A stretch of DNA of 64,000 nucleotides. Origin: Fen-1254 sp963769605 (GTDB lineage: Bacteria; Bacteroidota; Ignavibacteria; UBA10030). The first letter of the stretch is position 1. Each line of letters opens with the position of its first letter. The DNA lies in assembly GCA_963769605.1 (NCBI GenBank), contig CAVYML010000001.1, positions 372,001 through 436,000 on the forward strand. Reading direction: 5' to 3'. This document shows positions 1-8,897 of this stretch, in pieces. The notes below the pieces were generated by a model, which was not told where the DNA came from, did not search any database, and was given only the letters and a program-made list of their open reading frames with translations. The position numbers were made by a program, and so were the translations under genes.

Positions 1-1
1 A

Positions 2-337
2 CTCGGGATAATGGGATTGCCCGTGTTTGCAGGAGCATCGTTTGGAATTAGGCCTTTGCTTGGACCCACTGGAGGATATCTTCTTGCATTTCCGTTGGCA
101 GCGGCATGTGTGGGTTCGCTTATAGAACGAAAGAAAAATTTTTGGTGGATACTCCTTTCCATGGGAATAGGGACGATGATCATTTATTTGCTGGGCACTT
201 TGCAATTGAATATTATTCTCCTGCATAATTGGCGAACTTCGCTTCAAACAGGATTGTTTATCTTTTCATGGTGGGATGCAGTTAAAATGATCGCTGCTGC
301 TTCCATCGTGCATGGGTATTATAAAGCTCATCAATAA
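2..337 (+). CDS. bioY: BioY-family biotin transporter (S component), 5' end missing
   Basis: This is the C-terminal part of a BioY protein, the membrane substrate-binding subunit of ECF-type biotin uptake systems. The frame is open to the left window edge, so the true start lies outside; the ATG at 11 is internal. The LGPTGGYLL motif followed by hydrophobic segments and a short polar C-terminus is characteristic of BioY. About 110 residues are visible against a usual length near 190. No ATPase or EcfT gene is next to it on the visible side. Family identity is inferred from the motif pattern and is fairly secure. Confidence 0.85.
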   Translation, partial: LGIMGLPVFAGASFGIRPLLGPTGGYLLAFPLAAACVGSLIERKKNFWWILLSMGIGTMIIYLLGTLQLNIILLHNWRTSLQTGLFIFSWWDAVKMIAAASIVHGYYKAHQ

Positions 338-371
338 AACGCGAAGTATGTTGTCCTGGACGGGGCTCTCC

Positions 372-472
372 AAGAGACATGGACAAGAATTCATGAGTTG
401 AAGAGAGAAGTCGCGAATCCGTTTAAAAATGAGATATGAATTCCTGCGAAATCAACTTTTCGTCCAAGTTTC
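372..472 (-). repeat. Copy A of a two-copy structured element (candidate ncRNA or palindromic repeat)
   Basis: Read on the minus strand, this stretch matches 10681-10780 closely across about 100 nt. It folds into an outer helix (460-469 with 377-386, 9 of 10 pairs), a middle helix using the AAGTTG / CGACTT arms, and an inner helix using the GAATTC / GGATTC arms. Differences from copy B partly preserve pairing through G-U wobbles. It lies between bioY and the DUF362 gene and is antisense to both. One frame on the plus strand reads similarly in both copies but is broken by a stop here, so a decayed coding repeat is also possible. Confidence 0.55.
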
Positions 473-629
473 AAAAAGAGATTATCTCACTTCGCCTATT
501 AAAATGACGAATTGAGCTTTCCGAACAACCTGATTTTTTATTATGACATAGATTGCGTTTGTACTTTGACTATGCTACTTTATCAAAGTTTATATGTCTT
601 ATTTCGTCTAAAGAATGAAGAGGCAGAGT

Positions 630-1553
630 ATGGATAGAAGAACGTTCTTTCAAAAATCTCTCGGCATGTCGGCATTGCTGGGAGTTACGCTTGCCGGAAA
701 ACACGAATCGCTTTTTGCAGCCCTCTCTTCATCGGCGGGTGAAAAAGCAATCGATCTGGTTGCCCTAAAAGGCGGAGAGCCGGAAATAATGTTCCGAAAG
801 GGAATCGATGCTCTCGGCGGCATCGGCGCTTTTGTTAAACGCGGTCAAAAGGTGGCAATCAAACCCAATATCGGATGGGATGTCCTTCCGGAACGGGCTG
901 GAAATACGAATCCGAAGCTCGTAGGAGAGATCGTACGACAATGTGTGCAGGCAGGCGCCAAACAAGTTTTTGTTTTCGATCATACATGCGATAAGTGGCA
1001 GCGGACTTATGAAAACAGCGGCATCGAGCGGGCGGTAAAAGATGCCGGTGGAACCATGGTCCCGGCAGATACGGAGGGATATTATCAGGATGTAAAAATT
1101 CCTGCAGGGAAAAATTTGCATGATGCCAAAGAGCATGAGATTCTTCTGGAATCGGATGTCTTTTTTAATGTCCCGGTTCTCAAACACCATAGCTCCACAC
1201 GGATGACAAGCGCGATGAAAAATCTTATGGGGAATGTGTGGAACCGCGGAGCCTGGCACTCCAACGATCTGCATCAATGTATTGCGGATTTTTCAACCTA
1301 TCGCAAACCGACGCTCAACATCGTCGATGCATATGCAATAATAAAGCGCAACGGGCCGCGTGGTGTTTCCCAAAACGATGTTGTTGTGCTCAAAGCTCAA
1401 CTGCTTTCCACAGATATCGTAGCCGCCGATACGGCAGCAGCAAAATTATTCGGCTCAGATCCGAAAGAAATCGATTATATCCGGTATGCCGCAGAGCAGA
1501 AGGTCGGGCGAATGGATCTCGATCATTTGAATATTGCGAAGTATTCTCTTTAA
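630..1553 (+). CDS. DUF362 domain protein with Tat signal
   Basis: The protein has a twin-arginine signal (DRRTFFQKS followed by a hydrophobic stretch), so it is probably exported folded and cofactor-loaded. The body is a DUF362 domain, recognisable from IKPNIGWD and from the VFDHTCD segment. DUF362 proteins often accompany ferredoxins, and the next gene is a polyferredoxin 9 bp away, so an electron-transfer role at the membrane is inferred; the substrate is unknown. The start at 630 is chosen because AGAGG lies 6 nt upstream; an in-frame ATG at 615 would add five residues. No cysteine cluster is visible in this protein itself. Confidence 0.8.
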   Translation: MDRRTFFQKSLGMSALLGVTLAGKHESLFAALSSSAGEKAIDLVALKGGEPEIMFRKGIDALGGIGAFVKRGQKVAIKPNIGWDVLPERAGNTNPKLVGEIVRQCVQAGAKQVFVFDHTCDKWQRTYENSGIERAVKDAGGTMVPADTEGYYQDVKIPAGKNLHDAKEHEILLESDVFFNVPVLKHHSSTRMTSAMKNLMGNVWNRGAWHSNDLHQCIADFSTYRKPTLNIVDAYAIIKRNGPRGVSQNDVVVLKAQLLSTDIVAADTAAAKLFGSDPKEIDYIRYAAEQKVGRMDLDHLNIAKYSL

Positions 1554-1562
1554 GGTGTTGAA

Positions 1563-3128
1563 GTGCGTTTTTTAAAATTAGGACGTATCGTTCTTTCTGT
1601 TGCAGTTTTTTCTTTGCTGACGTTTATCTTCCTCGATCCATATCACATTGTTCCTGTACCGGTCATAAATACTCTTACTGGGATACAAGCGGGACCTTCT
1701 TTGCTGAAGATCGCAAGCGGCGTTTATTCCGGACTCATCGTCCTTGCGGGAATTATTGCTGTGACGTTTCTATGGGGAAGAATGTATTGTTCCACGCTCT
1801 GTCCGCTGGGAACATTCCAGGATATCGTCAACAGGATACCGCAATGGATCAACAGACGAAACAAACGCCGGTTCCGGTTTCAAAAGCCTTTTACGGCTGT
1901 TCAATACAGCATCGCAGGTCTGTCGGTTCTCGGTGTTTTAATCGGCAGTATGTTTTTAGTAAATCTTCTGGAACCATACAGCAATTACGGGCGGAGCATC
2001 AACGCCATCGGTAATCCTTTGATTATCGCCGTCAATAACCTTGCCGCATCGACGGCCATTCGATGGGGATATTTCGGCATCTCGCCGCTGGCGTTCCGGC
2101 AATTCGATGTCCTTGCTTTTTTCCTGCCCGTACTGTTTCTTCTATTCGTCGGTGTCCTCACCTATAAAAAGGGGAGATTGTTTTGCACGATGCTGTGTCC
2201 TGTGGGCGGGATCTTGAGCATTCTTTCCCGCGTGTCGATGTATAAAATTTCCATTATCCCGGAACAATGCAAAGATTGCGGTCTTTGCGAAAAAGTGTGC
2301 AAGGCACGCTGTATCGATGCGAAGAATCATAGGATCGAATTCTCCGCATGCATCGGCTGCATGAATTGTATAGACGCTTGTCCGACCGACGGAGTTAAGT
2401 ATGTTTTTGAAAAAAGGAGACCGGAACCGCCGATACGGCCGCAGGGTATGGAAAAATCCCGAAGAAAATTTATCGGCTCTCTTGCGATTATTCCTGCACT
2501 GAGGCTTGTGGACCATGGGAAATCGATGTCGGCAGCCGACACACTCAGCCCTTACGCAGAAGCAAAGCGAAAACCGATTGCACCCCCGGGCGCAATGAGC
2601 ACGGATCATCTTACACGATATTGTACGGCCTGCCATTTATGCGTGACTGCATGCCCCACACAAGTTCTGTATCCCGCAGGGTTCGAATACGGCTTAAGCG
2701 GATTGTTTCAGCCGAAGATGAATTATTCAAAGGCGTATTGCAATTACGAATGCACGATCTGCAGTGAAGTCTGTCCGACGGGCGCTTTACGGAAGCTGGA
2801 GAAAACGGAAAAAAAATTGACTCAGATCGGGAAGGCGGAATTTCATCGGGATGATTGTATCGTTATAACGAAGAAAAAAGACTGCGGAGCATGCTCGGAA
2901 CATTGTCCGACAAAAGCTGTCCGTATGGTTCCGTATGAAAATCGTTTTTTGCCTGAAGTTCATACGGAATATTGTATCGGCTGCGGCGCCTGCGAACACG
3001 CCTGTCCGGTGTCCCCTGAAAAAGCCATTTTTGTCATAGCGAATGTTTCCCATCAGACAGCTCAAAAACCGGTACAGGAAATTGTACCGAAAAATGCGGA
3101 GCAGCCGTTACAGGATTTTCCTTTTTAA
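1563..3128 (+). CDS. NapH/NosR-like membrane polyferredoxin fused to a Tat-type ferredoxin module
   Basis: A 521-residue iron-sulfur protein with a GTG start. Residues 1-220 hold several membrane segments and two CxxxCP motifs (YCSTLCP near 75-81, FCTMLCP near 207-213), as in NapH/NosR quinol-oxidising ferredoxins. Residues 236-274 carry two 4Fe-4S motifs. At 296-315 there is an internal MEKSRRKFIGSLAII segment that looks like a Tat signal, followed by at least four more cysteine clusters (354-364, 393-404, 441-448, 471-481). It therefore resembles an NapH-like and an NapG-like protein joined in one chain. It is probably co-transcribed with the DUF362 gene and the receiver gene and passes electrons from quinol to an exported partner (inference). 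Confidence 0.85.
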   Translation: MRFLKLGRIVLSVAVFSLLTFIFLDPYHIVPVPVINTLTGIQAGPSLLKIASGVYSGLIVLAGIIAVTFLWGRMYCSTLCPLGTFQDIVNRIPQWINRRNKRRFRFQKPFTAVQYSIAGLSVLGVLIGSMFLVNLLEPYSNYGRSINAIGNPLIIAVNNLAASTAIRWGYFGISPLAFRQFDVLAFFLPVLFLLFVGVLTYKKGRLFCTMLCPVGGILSILSRVSMYKISIIPEQCKDCGLCEKVCKARCIDAKNHRIEFSACIGCMNCIDACPTDGVKYVFEKRRPEPPIRPQGMEKSRRKFIGSLAIIPALRLVDHGKSMSAADTLSPYAEAKRKPIAPPGAMSTDHLTRYCTACHLCVTACPTQVLYPAGFEYGLSGLFQPKMNYSKAYCNYECTICSEVCPTGALRKLEKTEKKLTQIGKAEFHRDDCIVITKKKDCGACSEHCPTKAVRMVPYENRFLPEVHTEYCIGCGACEHACPVSPEKAIFVIANVSHQTAQKPVQEIVPKNAEQPLQDFPF

Positions 3129-3151
3129 TCTGAAAAGGATGGAATACGGGA

Positions 3152-3547
3152 ATGGCGGATGCACAAAGGAAAACAATCCTTGTTGTAGAAGATGAAGAGT
3201 TACTCCGCGAACTCTTGGTTATCGTACTGGAGGAAAACGGGTATGATGTTCTGGCAGCAAAAGACGGCATCGAGGCGTATGAAACGTACGTCCGGAATAA
3301 AGATATCATAGTGCTTGTTCTTTCGGATCTTGGGCTTCCCCGGCTGGGCGGATGGGAATCGTTTTGCAAAATGAAAGAAGTCAATCCGTCGATCAAAGCA
3401 ATTTTAGCAAGCGGATATTTCGATCCGGATCTAAAGGAAAGAATTATTGCTTCAGGTGCAAAGAATTTCATTCAAAAACCGTATAACCCGGCAGACATTC
3501 TTGCAACGATTCACAGTTTAATAGACGAAGATCAGTCCAAAAAATGA
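3152..3547 (+). CDS. Single-domain response regulator (receiver only)
   Basis: A 131-residue CheY-like receiver domain without an output domain. The acidic pocket is at E13-D14, the phospho-acceptor is D59 in LVLSDLGLPRLGG, and the conserved lysine is in FIQKPY. It is 23 bp downstream of the polyferredoxin gene and reads in the same direction, so it may be co-transcribed, but no kinase is adjacent. The SGYFDPDLKERI segment is typical of receivers found at the C-terminus of hybrid kinases; a closely similar receiver ends the hybrid kinase at 29324-31255. Partner and function are unknown. Confidence 0.88.
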   Translation: MADAQRKTILVVEDEELLRELLVIVLEENGYDVLAAKDGIEAYETYVRNKDIIVLVLSDLGLPRLGGWESFCKMKEVNPSIKAILASGYFDPDLKERIIASGAKNFIQKPYNPADILATIHSLIDEDQSKK

Positions 3548-3555
3548 AGAACTTT

Positions 3556-3650
3556 GGTTAGTTCGTGGTTCTTTGTTCGTAGTTTTTGGTTCGTAGTTCT
3601 TAGTTGTTGACTCTTTGGTACTCAGTCTTCTATCTTCTGTCTTCTGTCTT
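3556..3650. repeat. Low-complexity GTTCGTAGTTC-type tandem repeat
   Basis: Degenerate tandem copies of a roughly 10-15 nt unit (GGTTCGTAGTTCTT-like) are followed by CTTCTGTCTTCTGTCTTC repeats. The block sits between the receiver gene and the convergent GH38 gene. The same type of repeat occurs at 59950-60002. No coding potential is seen. Confidence 0.75.
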
Positions 3651-6600
3651 CTTCATCCATTCGTTTTATTGGACGCCCAGTGATCTTCAGGGTTTTTATC
3701 TCAAACGGCTTGAAACGAAGCGAGAGCTTGGATTTTAATGTTTTATGATCTTTGAGAACGTTCTCCAAAAGATCGCATTCGGCAAGACCTTTTACATCCA
3801 TTCCGAAAATCAACCCTGCATCGGTCGTCTGTCCGTATCCTTCATGCATCCGTATCACGATGGCATCGGAATCTTCTGACTTCTTGATGGCATCGATTAT
3901 AATATTCGGTTTATCGATATCCAGAAGCGGTTCCAGAAGATGAAATTTCCGGTTTGGGATGATGGAGAGTTTTGTATTGAATGAATGGGCGTGATTGATC
4001 GTTTGTGCGGTTTTCCATGTTCCATTATGCGGATAAAGAGCATAGGTAAACGAATGTTCGCCAAGGTCGACAAATGCAGGCTCCGGCTCTTTCTTAGAAT
4101 CTTGATGTTTGGGGTAATGAGAAGAACGAAGCAGAGAGAGTGCAAGCGTCGAATCCTTCACCGTATATCCATATTTGCAGTCATTGAAGATGCTTATTCC
4201 ACATTTTGCATCGGAGATGTCTGCCCATTGTTGGGCAGGAATTTCATCTTTCTCGGATCCTTTTGTAGAATATTGAAGTACCCCTCCTTGCGTTTCCACT
4301 GTAATGGCGCCGGCTGTGACATTCAGGGGGAAAGCCGCACGAAGAGATACCTGCTTTTCATGAAGTTTGATGTTCGTGAGAAAATCTATTCTGGGAGATT
4401 TATGGTACAGTTGAATGTCCTGCGAGAGCATCGAGTGATGTTCGGAACGGTACTCAAGGCGCACGATAGCTCTTAACGGACCCAATTCTATAAACCTAAG
4501 ACTTTTAAAATTCCATAATTCCGGATGCTGTTGTTCCGCAGCTATTTCAGTTTCAAGGATTTCGATATGCTTGACCGGATCACGAAGAACGGAGAAAGTA
4601 TTGGCACGTTTTCCTTTCTGTACGAGATCACGCCGGAGATGTTTGGCAAAGAGAGAACTTATTCCGCCTTTTTTATCGAATCGAATTTTATACTGCGGGG
4701 TTTCGATGCTGTACGGAGAAACTTTCCAGGGGGCGGGAGAGGGAAGGCGTTTCGTATCTGCTCGCACAACGATCGTTCCGGAAGAAAATGCCGGAATATC
4801 GACCGCGTAGCAAAGAAGTAAGACGGCGCCTTTGCTTACGGAAAGAATTTGGGACTCGATGATGTTGCCTCTGGAATCAAAGGCCTCGAAATGTTTATGT
4901 TTTGATTTGAAGGTCAACTCGATGTATTCATTTCTGGACCATTGAGTCGGATTGAAAACAGAGAACAGAATATCGGTCTTGCTCTTCGGAACGGGTGAAC
5001 TGAGCGCTTCAAAAGAACGCTGGAGCATCACTCCGGATTGTTTGCGGAGTTCGGAAAATTCCTTTCGCACATGATGGTAAAAATCAATCGGAGCCGTTCC
5101 TGCCATGATATGGTCGGCCTGATTCAAGAGTAAAATTTTCCAGAGCGCCTGGATTTCGACTGCTGGATATTTCCTTAAAGCTGCTTTTTCTCCGTAGAAC
5201 ATTGCTAAAACGCTCAGCATTTCTGTTCGTGCAAGAAGAATTTCAATTTCACGGTTCTCTTTCTTCAGCCAGCTCGGCTGCGGGTGGATGCCGTCCTGCG
5301 CAAATGCTTCCTCTTTGTTTGTGCGTGTCTGCAGGGATTGTAGAGAAACCGAGTTTAAAAAATCTTTTAGGCTGGAGAACTTGATCGACGGAAGACCTGC
5401 AATGCTGCGCAGCGCACGGGCATAATCAACTTGTTCGTCGGAAATGCTCTTAGATCCGAAAAATTGAAGCGCATGAGTGGTGCTCTCTGTATCTTCGGAA
5501 ATCTCGGGCAATTGCATCAATATCGACTGCGGTGTAATGGATGAATTCGGATGAAGCGTTGAGTTGATTGTCATGATCTTGGAACCGTCGAGCCCTTCCC
5601 AGAGAAACAATGCCGGAACCGGCGGTTTTTCTTCATCGCTTATGGTCGTGATTCCCAATAAATTTATTCCGGAGCTTCGCAGAATCTGAGGAAGCACAGG
5701 AGAGCAGCGATAAAAATCGGCAAGCCAGAACATATGAGGTATGACGCCGATTTCATCTTTAAAAAATTTAATTCCATAGAGAATGTGCCGTATAAGCGAT
5801 TCGCTGTTTGGAATGCGGCAGTCCGGATGAACGAAGGTGCATCCATTAACCTCCCAGCGATTCGCAGTTATATAGCGTTTGATTTCACGATAGAATTCCG
5901 GAAAATACTGTTTCGTCCTTTCATAGACGAGACCCTGATCCTGCGCATAATGAACATCGGGATGTTGTTCCATAATCCCCAGCACTGCCGAAAGCGTTTT
6001 TCCGAGAGCATCGAGATTTTCGGAGGAATGGACAAGACGAGCAGCTTCGATGGAAGAATGAGCCACGACGTGCACGGTCGCACGGATTGTGGGTTTGCAT
6101 TCAGCATCGATCGTTGCCTGAAGGAAAGAATAGGCGCGTTGAATGGCATGAGGGTATTCCTCGCTGCCCGGCCTGAAGTATTTAAGATAAATCAATGTTC
6201 GCCGAATCAGTTCATGCACTTCTCTAAGTTCGGCGGAATTGTGTTCGAGTAAAATCTCGAGTTCATGCAGCGCTTTAAGGCTGTGATAGAGCTGGCGGGC
6301 AATGTTGTCGACGAGAGCGAGCTCGGCATTGTTAAATTGGACCAGATCGGAATTTTTCGGTTTTCGAGCCTGAAGTGTGACAACAAACTTTTGCTGGTTC
6401 CTTGCTTTTTCGGTGAGAAATATTTGCTGGTTGTGTGAATCGAAACCAAACCGGAAATGTCCGTCGACGTAAGCGGAGGCGCCTGGAAAATCGGCGAGCA
6501 AGGCAACGGGCTGGCCAAGAAAAGCTTCCGGAACTTGGATTGTCTGTCTAAAGAAAACTCCTTTTTCCGGTTTGGCCCATTGGAAAGGAATTCGGATCAG

Positions 6601-6744
6601 AGCCCATCCCTTATCGCCGGGCAAGGAAGATACCGTCTGCTGGGTGTCTCCTTCTCTCATTTTCCAATCGGGGAGTGTAATCCGCAAGGAATAAATAGCG
6701 TCTTTTATATGCGGTAATATTTGATCCAACAAATCAATTGCCAT
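3622..6744 (-). CDS. Glycoside hydrolase family 38-like protein with altered zinc ligands
   Basis: A 1040-residue protein with GH38 alpha-mannosidase architecture: beta-rich N-terminal region, catalytic-like domain from about 220 to 560, and a long beta-rich C-terminal region. The segment around WEVNGCTFVHPDCRIPNSESL and the WLADFYRCSPVLPQIL stretch match GH38, including the nucleophile aspartate D343. However, the first zinc motif, normally H-x-H-x-D, reads HSSIE (229-233), and the later NQFHD motif reads NQADH (541-545). Three usual zinc ligands are thus changed, so mannosidase activity is doubtful. No signal peptide is evident and no Shine-Dalgarno site precedes the ATG. It stands alone on the minus strand. 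Confidence 0.75.
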   Translation of the reverse strand: MAIDLLDQILPHIKDAIYSLRITLPDWKMREGDTQQTVSSLPGDKGWALIRIPFQWAKPEKGVFFRQTIQVPEAFLGQPVALLADFPGASAYVDGHFRFGFDSHNQQIFLTEKARNQQKFVVTLQARKPKNSDLVQFNNAELALVDNIARQLYHSLKALHELEILLEHNSAELREVHELIRRTLIYLKYFRPGSEEYPHAIQRAYSFLQATIDAECKPTIRATVHVVAHSSIEAARLVHSSENLDALGKTLSAVLGIMEQHPDVHYAQDQGLVYERTKQYFPEFYREIKRYITANRWEVNGCTFVHPDCRIPNSESLIRHILYGIKFFKDEIGVIPHMFWLADFYRCSPVLPQILRSSGINLLGITTISDEEKPPVPALFLWEGLDGSKIMTINSTLHPNSSITPQSILMQLPEISEDTESTTHALQFFGSKSISDEQVDYARALRSIAGLPSIKFSSLKDFLNSVSLQSLQTRTNKEEAFAQDGIHPQPSWLKKENREIEILLARTEMLSVLAMFYGEKAALRKYPAVEIQALWKILLLNQADHIMAGTAPIDFYHHVRKEFSELRKQSGVMLQRSFEALSSPVPKSKTDILFSVFNPTQWSRNEYIELTFKSKHKHFEAFDSRGNIIESQILSVSKGAVLLLCYAVDIPAFSSGTIVVRADTKRLPSPAPWKVSPYSIETPQYKIRFDKKGGISSLFAKHLRRDLVQKGKRANTFSVLRDPVKHIEILETEIAAEQQHPELWNFKSLRFIELGPLRAIVRLEYRSEHHSMLSQDIQLYHKSPRIDFLTNIKLHEKQVSLRAAFPLNVTAGAITVETQGGVLQYSTKGSEKDEIPAQQWADISDAKCGISIFNDCKYGYTVKDSTLALSLLRSSHYPKHQDSKKEPEPAFVDLGEHSFTYALYPHNGTWKTAQTINHAHSFNTKLSIIPNRKFHLLEPLLDIDKPNIIIDAIKKSEDSDAIVIRMHEGYGQTTDAGLIFGMDVKGLAECDLLENVLKDHKTLKSKLSLRFKPFEIKTLKITGRPIKRMDEEDRRQKIED

Positions 6745-6858
6745 GATAGTTTCCCGAGTTGTTGTTGGAAATTTGAATCCGGAACAATAACTTTGCTTGA
6801 CTTGAAATCATTCTTTGAATGAAAATTCCGCCAAATAATGAAAAGTTACATGCTTTTG

Positions 6859-6931
6859 TAGCCCTAACGGGATTCGAACCCGTATTTCGGCCTTGAGAGG
6901 GCCACGTCCTGAACCCTTAGACGATAGGGCC
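6859..6931 (-). tRNA. tRNA-Glu (anticodon CTC)
   Basis: A full cloverleaf on the minus strand: acceptor GGCCCTA / TAGGGCT, D-arm with GTCT, anticodon arm TGGCC-CTCTCAA-GGCCG (anticodon CTC, reading GAG), and T-arm ACGGG-TTCGAAT-CCCGT. The 3' CCA is not encoded. It is followed upstream on the same strand by tRNA-Gln, 51 bp away. Confidence 0.93.
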
Positions 6932-6982
6932 GAAAACACTCTTTCTGCAATTATTGCTGCAAATCCCGCATGTGAAAAAAAG

Positions 6983-7055
6983 TTGCCCCGCCAGGGCTCG
7001 AACCTGGACTCTTCTGATCCAGAGTCAGACGTGTTGCCAGTTACACCACGGGGCA
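6983..7055 (-). tRNA. tRNA-Gln (anticodon CTG)
   Basis: A cloverleaf on the minus strand: acceptor TGCCCCG / CGGGGCA with the U1-A72 pair typical of tRNA-Gln, anticodon arm TCTGA-CTCTGGA-TCAGA (anticodon CTG, reading CAG), and T-arm CCAGG-TTCGAGC-CCTGG. The 3' CCA is not encoded. It is likely co-transcribed with tRNA-Glu. Confidence 0.93.
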
Positions 7056-7182
7056 ATAAAACCTTAAATTTCATCATAATATACGAAACACAGATGCGCA
7101 AGGCAAGCACTAATTTAGTATAAATTTAGAAATGCGAAAAAATTGCTCTCAAGAGAGTTTTTATTTATATTATAAGACTAAA

Positions 7183-7869
7183 ATGAAAGAGCTGAAGAAG
7201 ATAAGCATAGCAATAGATGGACCTGCAGCATCAGGCAAAAGCACAACCGCAAAGCTTGTAGCAAAAAAGCTGAACTATCTTCATATTGATACGGGAGCTA
7301 TGTATCGGGCAATTACGCTGAAAGCGCTTCGGGAAACCATTGATGCCGCCGATGAACAGCAAATCGTTGCACTGGCGCAGAGATGCCGTATTCAGCTTGA
7401 ACCGGCAGAAAACGGGAATCGTCTTTTTTTGGACGGAATAGACAGTACGAATGATATTCGCCTTCCACGCGTGACAAGCATGGTAAGTTTAGTCAGCAGC
7501 TATCAGGGAGTTCGGGATATTCTTGTTCGGGAACAGCGGCGTATATCGGCAGGGGGTGGAGTCGTTTTGGAAGGGCGCGACATAGGCACGGTAGTGCTGC
7601 CGTATGCCGAATTGAAAATTTTTATGATAGCCGATGTGGACGAAAGGGCCCAGCGGCGAAAAAAGCAGCTTGCTTTGGCAGGCATCGTTGCAGACGAAAA
7701 AATTCTTGTAAAAGATATTGAAGAGCGGGACAAAAAAGACTCGACGCGTCAGATGAGCCCCTTACAGAAGGCGAGTGATGCAATTGAACTCGATACGTCG
7801 AACTTAACTATAGAAGAACAAGTCGATTTTATCGTTGCAAAAGCTCAAATTATAATCAAAAGGGCGTAA
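7183..7869 (+). CDS. cmk: Cytidylate kinase
   Basis: Phosphorylates CMP/dCMP with ATP in pyrimidine nucleotide recycling. The P-loop is GPAASGKS at residues 13-20, followed by DTGAMYRA (36-43), which binds the nucleoside monophosphate, and the EGRDIGTVV segment. Starting at 7183 gives 228 residues, the usual length; an in-frame ATG at 7132 would add an unrelated 17-residue tail and is not favoured. It is followed after 4 bp by ispH and then rpsA, an order seen in several bacterial groups. Confidence 0.95.
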   Translation: MKELKKISIAIDGPAASGKSTTAKLVAKKLNYLHIDTGAMYRAITLKALRETIDAADEQQIVALAQRCRIQLEPAENGNRLFLDGIDSTNDIRLPRVTSMVSLVSSYQGVRDILVREQRRISAGGGVVLEGRDIGTVVLPYAELKIFMIADVDERAQRRKKQLALAGIVADEKILVKDIEERDKKDSTRQMSPLQKASDAIELDTSNLTIEEQVDFIVAKAQIIIKRA

Positions 7870-7873
7870 ATGT

Positions 7874-8794
7874 ATGGAAGTTCGTGTCGACCGCTTTTCA
7901 GGATTTTGCTGGGGAGTGGTGCGGACTGTCGAGATCGCTGAAAAGGAATTGGCAAACGGCGGGAAGCTGTATTCACTGGGAGATATTATCCATAATCCCA
8001 AGGAGATGGAACGGCTTCGCGCAAAAGGACTCGAGACCATTACATACGGCGATCTTGAACGTCTTCGGGGTGCAACGGTTTTGATTCGTGCTCACGGCGA
8101 GCCGTCGTCGACATATAAACGTGCAGAGGAATTGGGCATAACGCTCATCGATGCAACGTGCCCAGTTGTTACAAAAGTACAGGAGCGCATTCGGAAGTTT
8201 TATCTGGACGGATACCAGATCGTAATTTTCGGAAAGAAAGATCATGCCGAAGTGATTGGCTTAGTCGGTCAGACAAACGGCGAAGCTGTCGTCGTGAAAT
8301 CTCCTGACGACCTTGCAAAGATTCGTTTCAATCGGAAAACAGTCTTGTTCTCGCAAACGACGATGGATAAACCGACGTTCTCGGTGATACGGGAAGAACT
8401 GGCGCGGCGGATCAAGGATTTGGTCGTGGCATCGATGGAGGACGAAGCGATTGAGTTTCATGCCAAAGACACAATCTGCGGACAGGTGTCGGGCCGTGAA
8501 AAGAAAATAAAGGAATTTGCCGAAGCCAACGATGTCGTTCTCTTTGTCGCCGGCAAGAAAAGCTCAAACGGAAAGGTACTGTTCAACATCGTAAAATCGG
8601 CCAATCCGAAATCGTATGCAGTTGAAGATGCCGGCGAGGTTCAAGAAGAATGGCTCTCAGGCGCCAGGACAGTCGGCATAACCGGAGCGACCTCGACGCC
8701 GCAATGGCTGATGGAAAAAGTGAAAAACGAAATAGAAACGCAATACGCGAAAAATATTTGCAGTCATCCAAAATACAGTTCTCAAAACACATAA
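7874..8794 (+). CDS. ispH: 4-hydroxy-3-methylbut-2-enyl diphosphate reductase (IspH/LytB)
   Basis: Last enzyme of the MEP isoprenoid pathway; converts HMBPP to IPP and DMAPP with a 4Fe-4S cluster. The three cluster cysteines are C12 (FCWGV), C96 (DATCPVV) and C202 (ICGQVSGRE), at the canonical spacing. H40 (DIIHN), H74 (AHGEPS) and the HAEV motif for substrate binding are present. Length is 306 residues, close to normal. It starts 4 bp after cmk and is probably translated from the same message. Its presence shows the organism uses the MEP route. Confidence 0.95.
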   Translation: MEVRVDRFSGFCWGVVRTVEIAEKELANGGKLYSLGDIIHNPKEMERLRAKGLETITYGDLERLRGATVLIRAHGEPSSTYKRAEELGITLIDATCPVVTKVQERIRKFYLDGYQIVIFGKKDHAEVIGLVGQTNGEAVVVKSPDDLAKIRFNRKTVLFSQTTMDKPTFSVIREELARRIKDLVVASMEDEAIEFHAKDTICGQVSGREKKIKEFAEANDVVLFVAGKKSSNGKVLFNIVKSANPKSYAVEDAGEVQEEWLSGARTVGITGATSTPQWLMEKVKNEIETQYAKNICSHPKYSSQNT

Positions 8795-8897
8795 TGAAAT
8801 ACAATCTTTTTTGTATTTGTTCAAGGTTCCGATGACTGGCTTTGAAAAAATACAGAAAAGATTGATGCTGTTTCGCAAGGAACAGCTTGGAGGTTGA

